DNA of 64,000 nt. Origin: Lentzea sp. NBRC 105346 (GTDB lineage: Bacteria > Actinomycetota > Actinomycetes > Mycobacteriales > Pseudonocardiaceae). The translations under genes and the position numbers were made by a program. Location of the stretch: the NCBI RefSeq assembly GCF_030269605.1, contig NZ_BSTQ01000004.1:124001-188000 (forward strand), read 5' to 3'. The notes under the pieces are model-generated. The model had not been told where the DNA came from, did no database searches, and saw nothing but the letters and a program-made list of their open reading frames with translations. Within the stretch, counting starts at the first letter, position 1; each line of letters begins with the position of its first letter. Below are positions 8,937 to 17,462 of the stretch, in pieces.

Positions 8937-10697
8937 ATGGGGGTGCTGGTTGTCGTCGGAGGCGGGCCGCGGGCCGCCGGGTTGATCGAGCGCATCGGCG
9001 CGAACGCCTCGCTGTTCGACGGACCACTGGAGATCCACGTCGTCGACCCGTTCCCCGCGGGCGCGGGCCGCGTGTGGCGGCACGAGCAGTCGCCGTTGCT
9101 GCGGATGAACTCGATGGCCGAGGACGTCACGATGTTCACCGACGAGAGCTTCGCCGGCGACGGACCGGTCGTGCCCGGACCGTCGCTCGCCGAGTGGAAC
9201 CCCGGCCTCGAGCCGACCTCGTTCCCCAGCAGGCAGGTGCAGAGCGCGTACCTGGCGTGGTTCTTCGAGCACGTCGTGAACTCCTTGCCGGACAACATCT
9301 CCGTGCGAGTCCATCGCAACCGCGCGGTGCGCCTGTCCGGCCGCAGGGTGTGCCTCGACGACGGATTCCACCTCGACGCCGACGTCGTCGTGCTCGCGCT
9401 GGGGCACCTCGACGCGGAGATCGAACCCGAGCACCGCGAACTGCTGGACCACGCATGGCGGCACGGGCTGTTCTACCTGCCGCCCGCGTACTCCGCGGAC
9501 GCCGACCTGTCCGCGGTGTCCGGCGACGTGGTGCTGCGCGGGTTCGGCCTCGCGTTCATCGACCTGATGGTGCTGCTGACCGAAGGTCGCGGCGGCCGGT
9601 TCGTCGATGGCCGGTACATCCCGTCCGGGCGGGAACCACGGATCCACGTCGGATCGCGGCGTGGCGTGCCGTACCACTCCAAGACGGGATACCGGCTCCA
9701 AGGTGCCCGGCCCGACCTGCCGAGGTTCTTCGCCGCCGACGTCGTGGAGCCGTTGCTGACCAAGCGGCTCGACTTCCGGGCGCACGTGTGGCCGTTGCTG
9801 GCCAAGGAGATCGCGTGGGGTTACTACCACGAACTCTTCACCGGTCACCCCGAACACGTGGACCTGGAGCTGGACGAGTTCGTTGCGGCGTACGCGAAGT
9901 TCGACTGGTACAGCGACGAGATGCGCGCGTTGATCGAACGCGCGGTGCCCGATCCCGGCGACCGGATCGACTTCGAGCGGCTCGACCGGCCGTTGGACGG
10001 GCTCACCTTTTCTTCCGGAGACGACTTCCAGTCGTACCTGCGTGACTACGTGCGCGCGGACATCGACCGCCGCTCGGATCCCCGGCACAGTGCGGATCTC
10101 GGCGCGTTCATGGCGCTGCTGTCGGTCTTCGGCCAGCTGCCGCGGGTGGTGCCGTGCCTGGAGCCGGCGTCGCGGCTGCGGGACGCCGACGGCTGGTGGT
10201 ACGGGTTCTTCAGCTATCTGGCCTCCGGGCCGCCGCCGGACCGCCTGGAGCAGCTGCTCGCGCTCTCGGAAGCCGGTGTCGTCCGGTTCCTGGGCGCGGA
10301 CATGTGGGTCGAGGCGGTCGACGGCGGGTTCCTCGCGGGCAGCGCGACCACGCCGGACGTCGTGCGCGCGTCCGGGCTCATCGAGGCGCGGCTGCCCGTG
10401 CACAGCCTGTCCCGCACCGAGGATCCGGTGCTGCGTGGTCTGCACGCGGCCGGCGAGATCGTCGAGGAGGTCCTCGACGACGGTGTCACGACCGGGCTGG
10501 TCCGCGTCTCCGCGGAGGGCAGGTTGATCGACTCGGCCGGCCGCGAGGACCCGTTTCGCTTCGCGCTCGGGCCTTACACGACCGGGCGCGCCTTCGCGGC
10601 GTTCGCCCGGCCGCGCACGAACGCGCCCGCGTTCCGGCAGAACGACGTCATCGCACGGGCGATACTGTGTCAATTGGGGCGGGCACCAGCGCCCTGA
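8937..10697 (+). CDS. FAD/NAD(P)-binding protein (NAD_binding_9 type)
   Basis: The start is the ATG at 8937; in-frame sequence further upstream is antisense to the monooxygenase. The 586-residue product opens with a Rossmann motif (LVVVGGGPRAAGLIERI) and has the second dinucleotide-related strand VVVLALGHLDAE and ENPRLH-like stretches. It is typical of the large FAD-dependent family annotated only as FAD/NAD(P)-binding protein. It is divergent from the SsuD-like gene across an 87-base promoter gap, and its 3' end overlaps the FMN reductase gene by 50 bases in antisense. A redox role linked to the two flavin enzymes is likely from context; substrate unknown. Confidence 0.8.
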   Translation: MGVLVVVGGGPRAAGLIERIGANASLFDGPLEIHVVDPFPAGAGRVWRHEQSPLLRMNSMAEDVTMFTDESFAGDGPVVPGPSLAEWNPGLEPTSFPSRQVQSAYLAWFFEHVVNSLPDNISVRVHRNRAVRLSGRRVCLDDGFHLDADVVVLALGHLDAEIEPEHRELLDHAWRHGLFYLPPAYSADADLSAVSGDVVLRGFGLAFIDLMVLLTEGRGGRFVDGRYIPSGREPRIHVGSRRGVPYHSKTGYRLQGARPDLPRFFAADVVEPLLTKRLDFRAHVWPLLAKEIAWGYYHELFTGHPEHVDLELDEFVAAYAKFDWYSDEMRALIERAVPDPGDRIDFERLDRPLDGLTFSSGDDFQSYLRDYVRADIDRRSDPRHSADLGAFMALLSVFGQLPRVVPCLEPASRLRDADGWWYGFFSYLASGPPPDRLEQLLALSEAGVVRFLGADMWVEAVDGGFLAGSATTPDVVRASGLIEARLPVHSLSRTEDPVLRGLHAAGEIVEEVLDDGVTTGLVRVSAEGRLIDSAGREDPFRFALGPYTTGRAFAAFARPRTNAPAFRQNDVIARAILCQLGRAPAP

Positions 10698-11190
10698 GGG
10701 CGTCGGCGTCGAGCAGCTCGACCAGCTGTGCGGTGAGCTCCACGGGTGACACAGTGAGCGCGGACTCGTTGAGGAAAATGCCTTGTCCCGCAACGCGTCC
10801 GCCGAGCTCGACCAGCAGCGGCCGCAGGTGCAGCTCGACCGCGAGCGCGTGCCGGTCGGACGCGGCGACCTGCAGCGGCACGACGACCTTGCCGCGCAAC
10901 CAGCCCGATGGCGCCTGGTCCAGCACGGCCTTGAGCAGACCCGTGTACGTGGCCTTGTAGGTGGGGGAGGCGACGATCAGGACGTCGGTCCGGCCCAGTT
11001 CCTCCAGTACGGCCCGCACCCTCTCGCCGCCGGGTGCGAACACCTCCTGGGCGAACTCGGCCGCGTCGACGAGCGGACCATCACCGGGAACGTCGAGCAC
11101 CTGGCGCACGGCGTCGCGCAACGCGAGCGCCGCGTGCCAGGTGCGGGAAGCGGGACGCGGGTTGCCGACCAGCACACCGATCTGAGTCAT
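10648..11190 (-). CDS. NADPH-dependent FMN reductase (SsuE/MsuE-like)
   Basis: A 180-residue flavodoxin-like protein starting at the ATG at 11190. It shows the phosphate-binding loop GNPRPASRT and the flavin-contacting segment VASPTYKATYTGLLKAVLDQ, both diagnostic of the NADPH-dependent FMN reductase family. It would supply reduced FMN to two-component monooxygenases such as the SsuD-like protein upstream. The last 50 bases overlap the 3' end of the plus-strand FAD/NAD(P)-binding gene, an unusually long convergent overlap. Confidence 0.88.
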   Translation of the reverse strand: MTQIGVLVGNPRPASRTWHAALALRDAVRQVLDVPGDGPLVDAAEFAQEVFAPGGERVRAVLEELGRTDVLIVASPTYKATYTGLLKAVLDQAPSGWLRGKVVVPLQVAASDRHALAVELHLRPLLVELGGRVAGQGIFLNESALTVSPVELTAQLVELLDADALRALVPAPIDTVSPVR

Positions 11191-11225
11191 GGGCCCAGGA
11201 CATCGGCCGCCGCGGGAAGCGTCAA

Positions 11226-11244
11226 CCCGCGTCCACCACGCGGG
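11226..11244 (-). terminator. Short GC hairpin after trypsin gene
   Basis: CCCGCGT and ACGCGGG arms (7 bp) with a 5-base loop lie 2 bases downstream of the trypsin stop codon. There is no U-tract on the minus strand, so it would be a weak, actinobacterial-type terminator. Confidence 0.45.
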
Positions 11245-11246
11245 AG

Positions 11247-12038
11247 CTATTGCGTCCTGATCCAGGCCCGTGCGGCCGAGACCTTGGCGTACACCGCGGG
11301 CACGTTCGGCGTCGCGCACTTCTCCGGGCCGAACGAAACGACGCCGACGAGCTTGCCGCCCGCGATGAACGGACCGCCCGAGTCGCCGCGGCACGAGTCG
11401 TGCTTGCCCGTGTTGTCGCCCGCGCAGATCATCACCTTCGCGTCGTAGAGGTCGACGCCACCGGTGTCCTTGCCGTAGTAGTCGCGGCACGGCCTGTCCG
11501 GCTGGACCGGCACGGTCGTCTTCATCAGCAGCGGCGAGTCCGGGTTGTCGTTGACCGTGCGGCCCCAGCCGAGCACGGTGAGCCGCTTGCCGACGGCGTG
11601 CAGCCCGGAGTCCTTGGTGGTGGCCAGGGGAATGGCCTGGAACGACAGCTTGCGGTCCAGCGTCAGCACGGCGAAGTCGTTGGCGAAGCCGTCCCATTTC
11701 GGGTGCAGCGCGACCTTCGTGACCTTGGCCAGGACGCCGGCGTTCGTGCGTTCGTCGTCGCGACCGGCGACGACGTTGATGTCCGCGGGCGGGGTCGGGT
11801 TGCCCTCGTCGTCGTCCGCACAGTGGGCCGCGGTGAGGATCTTGTTCGGGGCGATGACGCTGCCGCCGCAGAAGTTGGTCTTGACGCCCGGCCGGACCAG
11901 GAAGACGGCGAACGGGTAGTCCTTTGTGGACGCTGTTGTCCCGCCGATGATCTGGGCCGAGACGTCGTCGGCGACGGCCGTGCCGTTCACGGTGAACAGC
12001 ACGGCCGCCGCCAGCAGGGTTCCGGTGAGTAAGCGCAT
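11247..12038 (-). CDS. Secreted trypsin-like serine protease (copy 1)
   Basis: A 263-residue protein with a Sec signal (MRLLTGTLLAAAVLFTVNGTAVA) and the mature N-terminus IIGG. The triad shows as TAAHC, NDFAVLTL and GDSGGP. Asp six residues before the active Ser (HDSCRGDSGGP) predicts trypsin-like cleavage after Lys/Arg. An in-frame ATG at 12065 would add nine residues; neither start has a strong ribosome-binding site, and 12038 gives a standard signal peptide. It lies 32 bases after the stop of a paralog in the same orientation and is probably co-transcribed as a tandem duplication. Confidence 0.88.
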   Translation of the reverse strand: MRLLTGTLLAAAVLFTVNGTAVADDVSAQIIGGTTASTKDYPFAVFLVRPGVKTNFCGGSVIAPNKILTAAHCADDDEGNPTPPADINVVAGRDDERTNAGVLAKVTKVALHPKWDGFANDFAVLTLDRKLSFQAIPLATTKDSGLHAVGKRLTVLGWGRTVNDNPDSPLLMKTTVPVQPDRPCRDYYGKDTGGVDLYDAKVMICAGDNTGKHDSCRGDSGGPFIAGGKLVGVVSFGPEKCATPNVPAVYAKVSAARAWIRTQ

Positions 12039-12070
12039 GCCGCCTACACGTGAGAGCCCTCTCATGAAGT

Positions 12071-12877
12071 TCAGCGATGTATCTCTTGGTTCACCCAGTT
12101 GTTGATGGCGTTGGTGCGCGTGTAGATTGCCGGCGCGTTCGGGCGGGCGCAGCCCTGTCCGGCCTTGACCAGACCGATCAGCTTGCCGTTCTCGACGAAC
12201 GGGCCGCCCGAGTCGCCCTGGCATGCGTCGATGCCGCCGGCCATGACGGCGGCGCAGGTCATCGACTTCGTCTGGTAGACGTCCACGCCGTCCTCGAACT
12301 TGCCCCAGAACTTCCGGCAGTCGTTGTCCGGGAGGATCGGGATCCGCGCCTTGAGCAGGAACCGTGACGAGCTTCCGCCCTCGGTGGTGTCGCCCCAGCC
12401 CAGCACGGTGGCCTTCTTACCCGGCTGGTAGAGCCCGGAGTCGAGCGGTCCGGCCAGCGAGATCGGCTTCTGCGGCAGCCTGCGGTCCAGCGTCAGCACG
12501 GCGGCGTCGAAGAACCAGCCGTCCCACTTCGGGTGCAGCACGATCTTGGTGACCCCGGCGACCACGCCATCGCCGGTGTCCTTGTCGTCGCGGCCGGCGA
12601 CGACCTGGATCGACGACGGCGGCACCGGCTTGGGGCCCGTCTCGCCCTCGTCGACGCAGTGCGCGGCGGTGAGGATTTTGTTCGGGGCGATGATGCTGCC
12701 GCCGCAGAAGCTCGACTTCTTTCCGGTTTTCGCGAGGAACACGGTGAACGGGAAGTCCTTTGTAGACGCCCGGCTGCCGCCGACGACCTGGGTCGAGACG
12801 TCACCGGGGTCCGCCGCGGCCGTGCCCGTCAGTGTGACGAGCGCGGCCGCGACCGCGATTCCAGCCCGTAAGAGCAT
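12071..12877 (-). CDS. Secreted trypsin-like serine protease (copy 2)
   Basis: The start at the ATG at 12877 is supported by GAAAGGA seven bases upstream, rather than the earlier TTG. The 268-residue product has a signal peptide (LLRAGIAVAAALVTLTGTAAA), a mature start VVGG at residue 31, His73 in TAAHC, the Asp in FDAAVLTL and the active Ser in DACQGDSGGP, with a trypsin-type specificity Asp. It is a close paralog of the next gene downstream (shared SRASTKDFPFTVFL-like and APNKILTAAHC blocks). It would be secreted and activated by removal of the short DPGDVSTQ propeptide. Confidence 0.9.
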   Translation of the reverse strand: MLLRAGIAVAAALVTLTGTAAADPGDVSTQVVGGSRASTKDFPFTVFLAKTGKKSSFCGGSIIAPNKILTAAHCVDEGETGPKPVPPSSIQVVAGRDDKDTGDGVVAGVTKIVLHPKWDGWFFDAAVLTLDRRLPQKPISLAGPLDSGLYQPGKKATVLGWGDTTEGGSSSRFLLKARIPILPDNDCRKFWGKFEDGVDVYQTKSMTCAAVMAGGIDACQGDSGGPFVENGKLIGLVKAGQGCARPNAPAIYTRTNAINNWVNQEIHR

Positions 12878-12940
12878 GGGTTGTTCCTTTCGCAAGCAAA
12901 CAGTTGGATGCGAAAGGCACGTGACTTTCGTTATCTCAGT

Positions 12941-14596
12941 TCAGCTCACGTCTTGACTGGCGGCCCGGCCCGCCACGCGACCCGAGAACAGGCAGCCGCC
13001 GAGGAAGGTTCCTTCCAGCGCCCGGTATCCGTGCACGCCGCCGCCACCGAACCCGGCGGCCTCGCCCGCGGCGTAGAGACCGGCGATCGGCTTCCCGTCG
13101 TGGCCGAGCACGCGCGAGGACAGGTCGGTGTGCAGTCCGCCGAGCGTCTTGCGGGTGATCACGGACAGCCGCACGGCGATCAGCGGCCCGGCCTTCGGGT
13201 CGAGGATGCGGTGCGGTTCGACGACGCGGATCAGCTTGTCCGTCAGGAAATGCCGCGCCTCGCGGATCGCGTTGACCTGCATGTCCTTGCCGAGTCCCGC
13301 GGTGACCTGGCGGTCGCGTTCGACGATGAGCTTCTCGAGCGCGGCGGCGTCGATCCGGTCGTCGCCGGTGAGCTCGTTCATCTTCTTCCCGAGCTCGGTG
13401 ACGCTGGTCGCCTCGATGAACTCCTTGCTGCGCTTGGCGAACTCCTCGACCGGCGCGACGGCGCCCGGCAGCGCGCGCTTGAGCACCGCCTTGGTGTCCT
13501 TGCCGGTGAGGTCCGGGTTCTGCTCGGACCCCGACAGCGCGAACTCCTTGCCGATGATCCGCTTGTTGAGGATGAACCAGGAGTACTCGTGGTTGTGCGT
13601 CGTGATGTGCTGCAACGCGCCCAGTGCGTCGAAGCCGGGGAACAGCGGGATCGGCAGGCGCTTGCCGTCGGCGTCGAGCCAGAGGGGCGAGGGGCCGGGC
13701 AGGATCCGGATGCCGTGCCTGCTCCAGATCGGCGCGTAGTTCGCGATGCCTTCGGGGTAGTGCCACATGCGGTCGGCGTTGATGATCTCGCCGCCGGCCT
13801 TGTTCGTCACCTCGAGCATGAGCCCGTCGACGTGGTCCGGGACGCCCGACAGCATGTGCTTCGGCGGCGTCCCCATGCTCTTGGGCCAGTTGCGGCGCAC
13901 CAGGTCGTGGTTCGCGCCGATGCCGCCGGACGTGACGATCACGGCCTGTGCGGTGAGGTTGAAGTCGCTCTTCACCTGGCGGGAGCTCGGCTCGCCCCGT
14001 TGTGCCGTGCTGTCCTCGAGGATCTCGCCGCTGACGCCGTCGACCTTGCCCTCGGTCGTGGTGATCTCGGTGACGCGGTGCCGGAACTTGAGGGTGACCA
14101 GTCCCTTGGCCACCGCCTCGCGCACCCGTCGTTCGAACGGCTCGACGACGCCGGGCCCGGTGCCCCACGTGACGTGGAAGCGGGGCACGGAGTTGCCGTG
14201 CCCGTCGGCGAGGTAGCCGCCGCGTTCCGCCCACTGCACGAACGGGAACCAGCGCACCCCCATGCCGTGCAGCCAGGCGCGTTTCTCGCCGCTGGCGAAG
14301 TCGACGTAGGCCTCCGCCCACCGGCGCGGCCAGTGGTCGCATTCCCGGTCGAAGGCGGCGCTGCCCAGCCAGTCCTGCAACGCCAGGTCGTGCGAGTCCT
14401 TGACCCGCAGCCTGCGCTGCTCGGGTGTGTCGACCATGAAAAGGCCGCCGAACGACCAGAACGCCTGGCCGCCGAGCGACGCCTCGGGCTCCTGGTCGAG
14501 CAGGATCACCTTGCGGCCCGCGTCCGCGAGCTCTGCGGTGGCGACGAGGCCTGCCAGGCCTGCGCCGACGACGATGACATCCGCGTCATGTGCCAT
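12941..14596 (-). CDS. FAD-binding dehydrogenase (fumarate reductase/KstD-like flavoprotein)
   Basis: A 551-residue cytoplasmic flavoprotein with an N-terminal FAD Rossmann motif (VIVVGAGLAGLVATAELAD), a long middle capping domain and the C-terminal FAD closure AGLYAAGEAAGFGGGGVHGY. This is the layout of the fumarate-reductase / 3-ketosteroid-delta1-dehydrogenase superfamily and of the protein group usually called FAD-binding dehydrogenase. Substrate is not predictable; a steroid role is not supported by neighbours. The ATG start is followed 5' by a 425-base non-coding gap. Confidence 0.85.
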   Translation of the reverse strand: MAHDADVIVVGAGLAGLVATAELADAGRKVILLDQEPEASLGGQAFWSFGGLFMVDTPEQRRLRVKDSHDLALQDWLGSAAFDRECDHWPRRWAEAYVDFASGEKRAWLHGMGVRWFPFVQWAERGGYLADGHGNSVPRFHVTWGTGPGVVEPFERRVREAVAKGLVTLKFRHRVTEITTTEGKVDGVSGEILEDSTAQRGEPSSRQVKSDFNLTAQAVIVTSGGIGANHDLVRRNWPKSMGTPPKHMLSGVPDHVDGLMLEVTNKAGGEIINADRMWHYPEGIANYAPIWSRHGIRILPGPSPLWLDADGKRLPIPLFPGFDALGALQHITTHNHEYSWFILNKRIIGKEFALSGSEQNPDLTGKDTKAVLKRALPGAVAPVEEFAKRSKEFIEATSVTELGKKMNELTGDDRIDAAALEKLIVERDRQVTAGLGKDMQVNAIREARHFLTDKLIRVVEPHRILDPKAGPLIAVRLSVITRKTLGGLHTDLSSRVLGHDGKPIAGLYAAGEAAGFGGGGVHGYRALEGTFLGGCLFSGRVAGRAASQDVS

Positions 14597-15021
14597 CGGC
14601 CGAGTCTAGATCCACCGCTGGTCACGCACGAGACCTGAATAGGTTTCAGATTTGTCGCGAGCGTGAACGGACAAGTCAGAGGTGCTGAGTGGGCGACACC
14701 AGCACCGCCTGAGGTGCGAAGTCGTCGGGCTCGAACGTACGGCTCGGGGGTCCGGAACGTACGACACACGGGGTGGGAACGTAAGACACGCGCCCGCCTG
14801 GTTGTGGGGCGCCGTCGGCCGGGACCGGAGAGGGGGGAGACCGGTTCGGCCGACGGCTGGCTGCCCTCGGGCGAGCGGGGTGCTCAGTGGGGCGCGCTGG
14901 CTGGGGGTCCAGCGGTTCCCGGCACCGGGCTCCAGCTCCGAGGGCAACCACTAGTTGAACGCGCAACGAGGCGAGAGTGTTCCGCCCAAATTCGGGTATT
15001 CGCCGGATTGTGACCCAAGAC
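14597..15021. other. 425-base non-coding gap between FAD dehydrogenase and DUF6098 genes
   Basis: Divergent promoter space. It contains three 22-base direct repeats (listed separately) and a purine-rich run GAGAGGGGGGAGACC near 14829-14843. I see no credible ORF with a ribosome-binding site and no RNA gene. Confidence 0.5.
14728..14792. repeat. Three direct repeats with exact 22-base period
   Basis: The core AACGTAC occurs at 14734-14740 and 14756-14762, and AACGTAA at 14778-14784. Each is preceded by G-rich sequence and followed by GGCTCG, GACACACG or GACACGCG. Exactly 22 bases (two helical turns) separate successive cores, so a protein could bind all three on one DNA face. Whether these are operators or a genome-wide extragenic repeat cannot be decided from one copy. 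Confidence 0.65.
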
Positions 15022-15429
15022 ATGCCCACGCTGCGCACGCTGGACGACCTGGCGGCACTCGTCGAGGGCCGCGAGGACCTCTATGTGCGCTGGTCGAAGG
15101 GGCCGGACGAGGACGCGGCCGAGGCCAGCAAGGACGCGCTGACCGGCGTCGAGCTGCCCGGCCTCTCGGCCAACCCGCTGGCCGTCGAACCGTGGTGGGA
15201 GGACCGGCCCGTGCGGCTCTGGGTGGCGCGGCGCCTCTACGACTACCGCCACCTGCGGGAACTGCGCGGCCCGGACGTCCGCGCCTGGGTGCTGGCCGGC
15301 CGGGAGCAGGGCCGCGGCCCGGACAACGAACCGCTCGTGACCTGCGACGAGGCCGTCGCCTGGATCGCGGACGAGGCGCTCGCCGAGTGCGAGCAACTGG
15401 TCGGTGACTGGGGACCGCTCAGTCGGTGA
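15022..15429 (+). CDS. DUF6098-like small protein
   Basis: A 135-residue soluble protein beginning MPTLRTLDDLAALV and containing DLYVRWSKGPDEDAAE, NPLAVEPWWEDRPVRLWVARRLYDY and a C-terminal helix pair. It resembles a conserved actinobacterial family of about 130-150 residues (recalled as DUF6098). Function is unknown. An in-frame GTG at 15010 could add four residues; neither start has a clear ribosome-binding site. The final bases overlap the 3' end of the convergent coiled-coil gene. Confidence 0.7.
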   Translation: MPTLRTLDDLAALVEGREDLYVRWSKGPDEDAAEASKDALTGVELPGLSANPLAVEPWWEDRPVRLWVARRLYDYRHLRELRGPDVRAWVLAGREQGRGPDNEPLVTCDEAVAWIADEALAECEQLVGDWGPLSR

Positions 15430-16111
15430 GCTCGGCCAGCTTGCGGGTGGCGGTGGCGTGGGCCTTCGCCGCCGTCTTGACCTGGCGTTTGGCCTCCTCC
15501 AGCTGCTCCAGCGCGCGGTCGTGGGCCCGTTTGGCCGCGCTCTCGCCCAGCTTGGCCTCGCGCAACGCCTCCTCGGCCTCCTCTACCGCCGCCGTGGCCT
15601 CGGCGATCTTGCGCTCCTGGCGCTCACGGCGTTTGCGCGCCAGGGCGTCCTCGCCGGCCGGTGGGGCGGGGGCCGCGAACACCTCCGCCGCGCCGAAACC
15701 GGAGTACTCCAGGCCCTTGGTGAGCCGTCCCGCCCGCACCTGGTCGGCGAGCTCCGGCTCGGCCATCGCGGCACCCAGGGTCGACCGCACCTGTTCCAGC
15801 GCGGCGTCCGCGAGCGGGCCCGTCAGCTCCAACGTCCGGTAGGTCAACGTCTCCAGCAACTGCTTGCGGCGCTTGCCCAGCTCCCGCATGTCCAGCCCCG
15901 CCTGGCTCAGGCCGAGCGCCTCCACGAGCTCCTTGGGGTTGTCACGCGCGAGCAGGTTGACCGCCCACGCGCCCACGGTCGGCTTGCGCAGATCGGTGAT
16001 CGCCTTCGCGAGATCCTTGTCCTTCGCCTCGCGGGCGCGCTGGTTTCTGACCGCGGTGAAGTCCTTGGGCGTCAGCCCGTAGAGCTCGTTGGCGACCGAA
16101 TCCAGGTCCAT
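15419..16111 (-). CDS. Conserved hypothetical protein with C-terminal coiled coil
   Basis: A 230-residue soluble protein. The first 130 residues are helical with the conserved-looking stretch ELYGLTPKDFTAVRNQRARE and a KPTVGAWAVNLLARD block. Residues from about 150 to 225 are a highly charged Ala/Glu/Lys coiled coil with heptad-like repeats. I recognise it as a widespread actinobacterial hypothetical but know no function; nucleic-acid or envelope association is possible given the positive charge. It is convergent with the DUF6098-like gene (11-base overlap) and divergent from the ADP-ribosylglycohydrolase gene. Confidence 0.7.
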   Translation of the reverse strand: MDLDSVANELYGLTPKDFTAVRNQRAREAKDKDLAKAITDLRKPTVGAWAVNLLARDNPKELVEALGLSQAGLDMRELGKRRKQLLETLTYRTLELTGPLADAALEQVRSTLGAAMAEPELADQVRAGRLTKGLEYSGFGAAEVFAAPAPPAGEDALARKRRERQERKIAEATAAVEEAEEALREAKLGESAAKRAHDRALEQLEEAKRQVKTAAKAHATATRKLAELTD

Positions 16112-16152
16112 GCGCGCAAATTATCGTGTCCGAACGTTTCCGGCATGCTTCG

Positions 16153-16998
16153 ATGACGCCGATGTTGGTGGAACTCGCTGTCGGTGACGCATACGGCGCG
16201 TGCTTCGAGTACGCGCCCGCGAAGTTCGTCGCCGAGCACAACACGTTGCGCGGCTACGTGCCGCACCCGACGCACCTGGAAATCACCCCCGGCGCGTACA
16301 CCGACGACACCCAGATGACGCTCGCGATCGCCGAGCTCCTCGCCGAACGGGCCGACTGGACACCGCGCACCCTCGCCGACCGGTTCGTCGAGGTCTTTCA
16401 CCGCGACCCACGCGCGGGCTACGCGGGAAGGTTCCACGCCTTTCTCCAGGAAACCACCAGCGGGACCGAGTTTCTGCGCAGGATCCGCCCGGACAGCGAC
16501 AAGAGCGGCGCCGCGATGCGCGCCGCCCCGATCGGCCTGCTGCCCACCACCGCGGAAGTCCTCGAACACGCGGCGGTCCAGGCCCGCGTCACCCATGACA
16601 CGCCATCGGGAATCGCGAGCGCTCAGGCCGCCGCGCTCGCCGTGCACTACTGCCACCGGAAACTCGGCCCGGTCGGCGAAACCGCCGGGTGGGTGGCGGA
16701 ACTGCTCGGCCGCGAGTGGGCCGAGCCGTGGCGCGGCAAGGTCGGCTCGAAGGGCTGGATGAGCGTCCGGGCCGCGCTGACCGCGCTCACCACGTCCACG
16801 AAGCTCAGCGAGATGCTCAAGACGTGCGTCGCCTTCACCGGCGACGTCGACACGGTGGCCACGATCGCCCTCGCCGCCGCCTCCAGGTCCGCGGAGATCG
16901 AGCAGGATCTGCCGCGGAACCTGGTGGACGGCTTGGAGGACGGGCCCTACGGACGCCAGTACCTCGAAGCGCTCGACGCCCGGCTCAGTGCGGCGTGA
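16153..16998 (+). CDS. ADP-ribosylglycohydrolase family protein
   Basis: A 281-residue protein starting at the ATG at 16153. The DraG/ARH fold signatures are present: AVGDAYGACFEY near the N-terminus, YTDDTQMTLAIAE (metal-binding TDDT) and the C-terminal TGDVDTVATIALA (GDxDT metal site). Members remove ADP-ribose from proteins or small molecules using two Mg2+ ions. No partner ADP-ribosyltransferase lies nearby. The C-terminal DVDT site is kept, so it is probably active. It overlaps the DDN-family gene tail to tail by 14 bases. Confidence 0.87.
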   Translation: MTPMLVELAVGDAYGACFEYAPAKFVAEHNTLRGYVPHPTHLEITPGAYTDDTQMTLAIAELLAERADWTPRTLADRFVEVFHRDPRAGYAGRFHAFLQETTSGTEFLRRIRPDSDKSGAAMRAAPIGLLPTTAEVLEHAAVQARVTHDTPSGIASAQAAALAVHYCHRKLGPVGETAGWVAELLGREWAEPWRGKVGSKGWMSVRAALTALTTSTKLSEMLKTCVAFTGDVDTVATIALAAASRSAEIEQDLPRNLVDGLEDGPYGRQYLEALDARLSAA

Positions 16999-17410
16999 GC
17001 ACCGCCATCGGGATCTCCCGCTCGACCTTCGCCTGGTAGTTCGCGAAGAACGGCGCGCGGCCGACCAGCTTGTCCCACAGCACCTTGTGCTGCTCGGGGT
17101 CGGCGACGTGCACGTCGACGTCGATCTTCCGGTCCCCGACCTCGATCACGGCGTGCTCGGCGCGGCGCACGTTGCGGAACCACTGCGGCTCCACCGGCTG
17201 GCCACCCGCCGATCCGGTCACGACGTAACCCCCGGCGTCCTCGAAATAGGAGACCGGAGTCGTGTGCTCCGCTCCCGTCTTCCGGCCCTTCACCGTGAGC
17301 AGCAGCACCGGGACGCCCCGGATCTTGCCCATCACGCGGCCTTTCGAGGCCCGGTACAGCCACACGTTGAGCGCGGTCATGGCCCGCCAGACCGCTTTCC
17401 CTACTGCCAT
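16985..17410 (-). CDS. DDN-family F420-dependent nitroreductase-like protein
   Basis: A 141-residue split-barrel protein with the family pattern GVPVLLLTVKGRKTGAEHTT, FEDAGGYVVTGSAGG and WFRNVRR. These residues in the DDN/nitroreductase deazaflavin family bind coenzyme F420 and mark actinobacteria. Members reduce quinones, nitroaromatics or enoates. GAGGAGG stands 5 bases before the ATG, a near-ideal ribosome-binding site. Cytoplasmic or membrane-associated (hydrophobic N-terminal helix ALNVWLYRA). Confidence 0.88.
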   Translation of the reverse strand: MAVGKAVWRAMTALNVWLYRASKGRVMGKIRGVPVLLLTVKGRKTGAEHTTPVSYFEDAGGYVVTGSAGGQPVEPQWFRNVRRAEHAVIEVGDRKIDVDVHVADPEQHKVLWDKLVGRAPFFANYQAKVEREIPMAVLTPH

Positions 17411-17462
17411 CGCGCCCTCCTCAGCTGGGACGACGCGTTAATTGTGCTCCTGAACGCCGCGG

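Noticed and set aside
12878-12895. TTG start at 12895 for the second trypsin
   Set aside because: GAAAGGA lies between this TTG and the ATG at 12877 and is positioned for the ATG.
12941-14596. Steroid delta1-dehydrogenase assignment
   Set aside because: Only superfamily-level similarity and no other sterol catabolic genes nearby.
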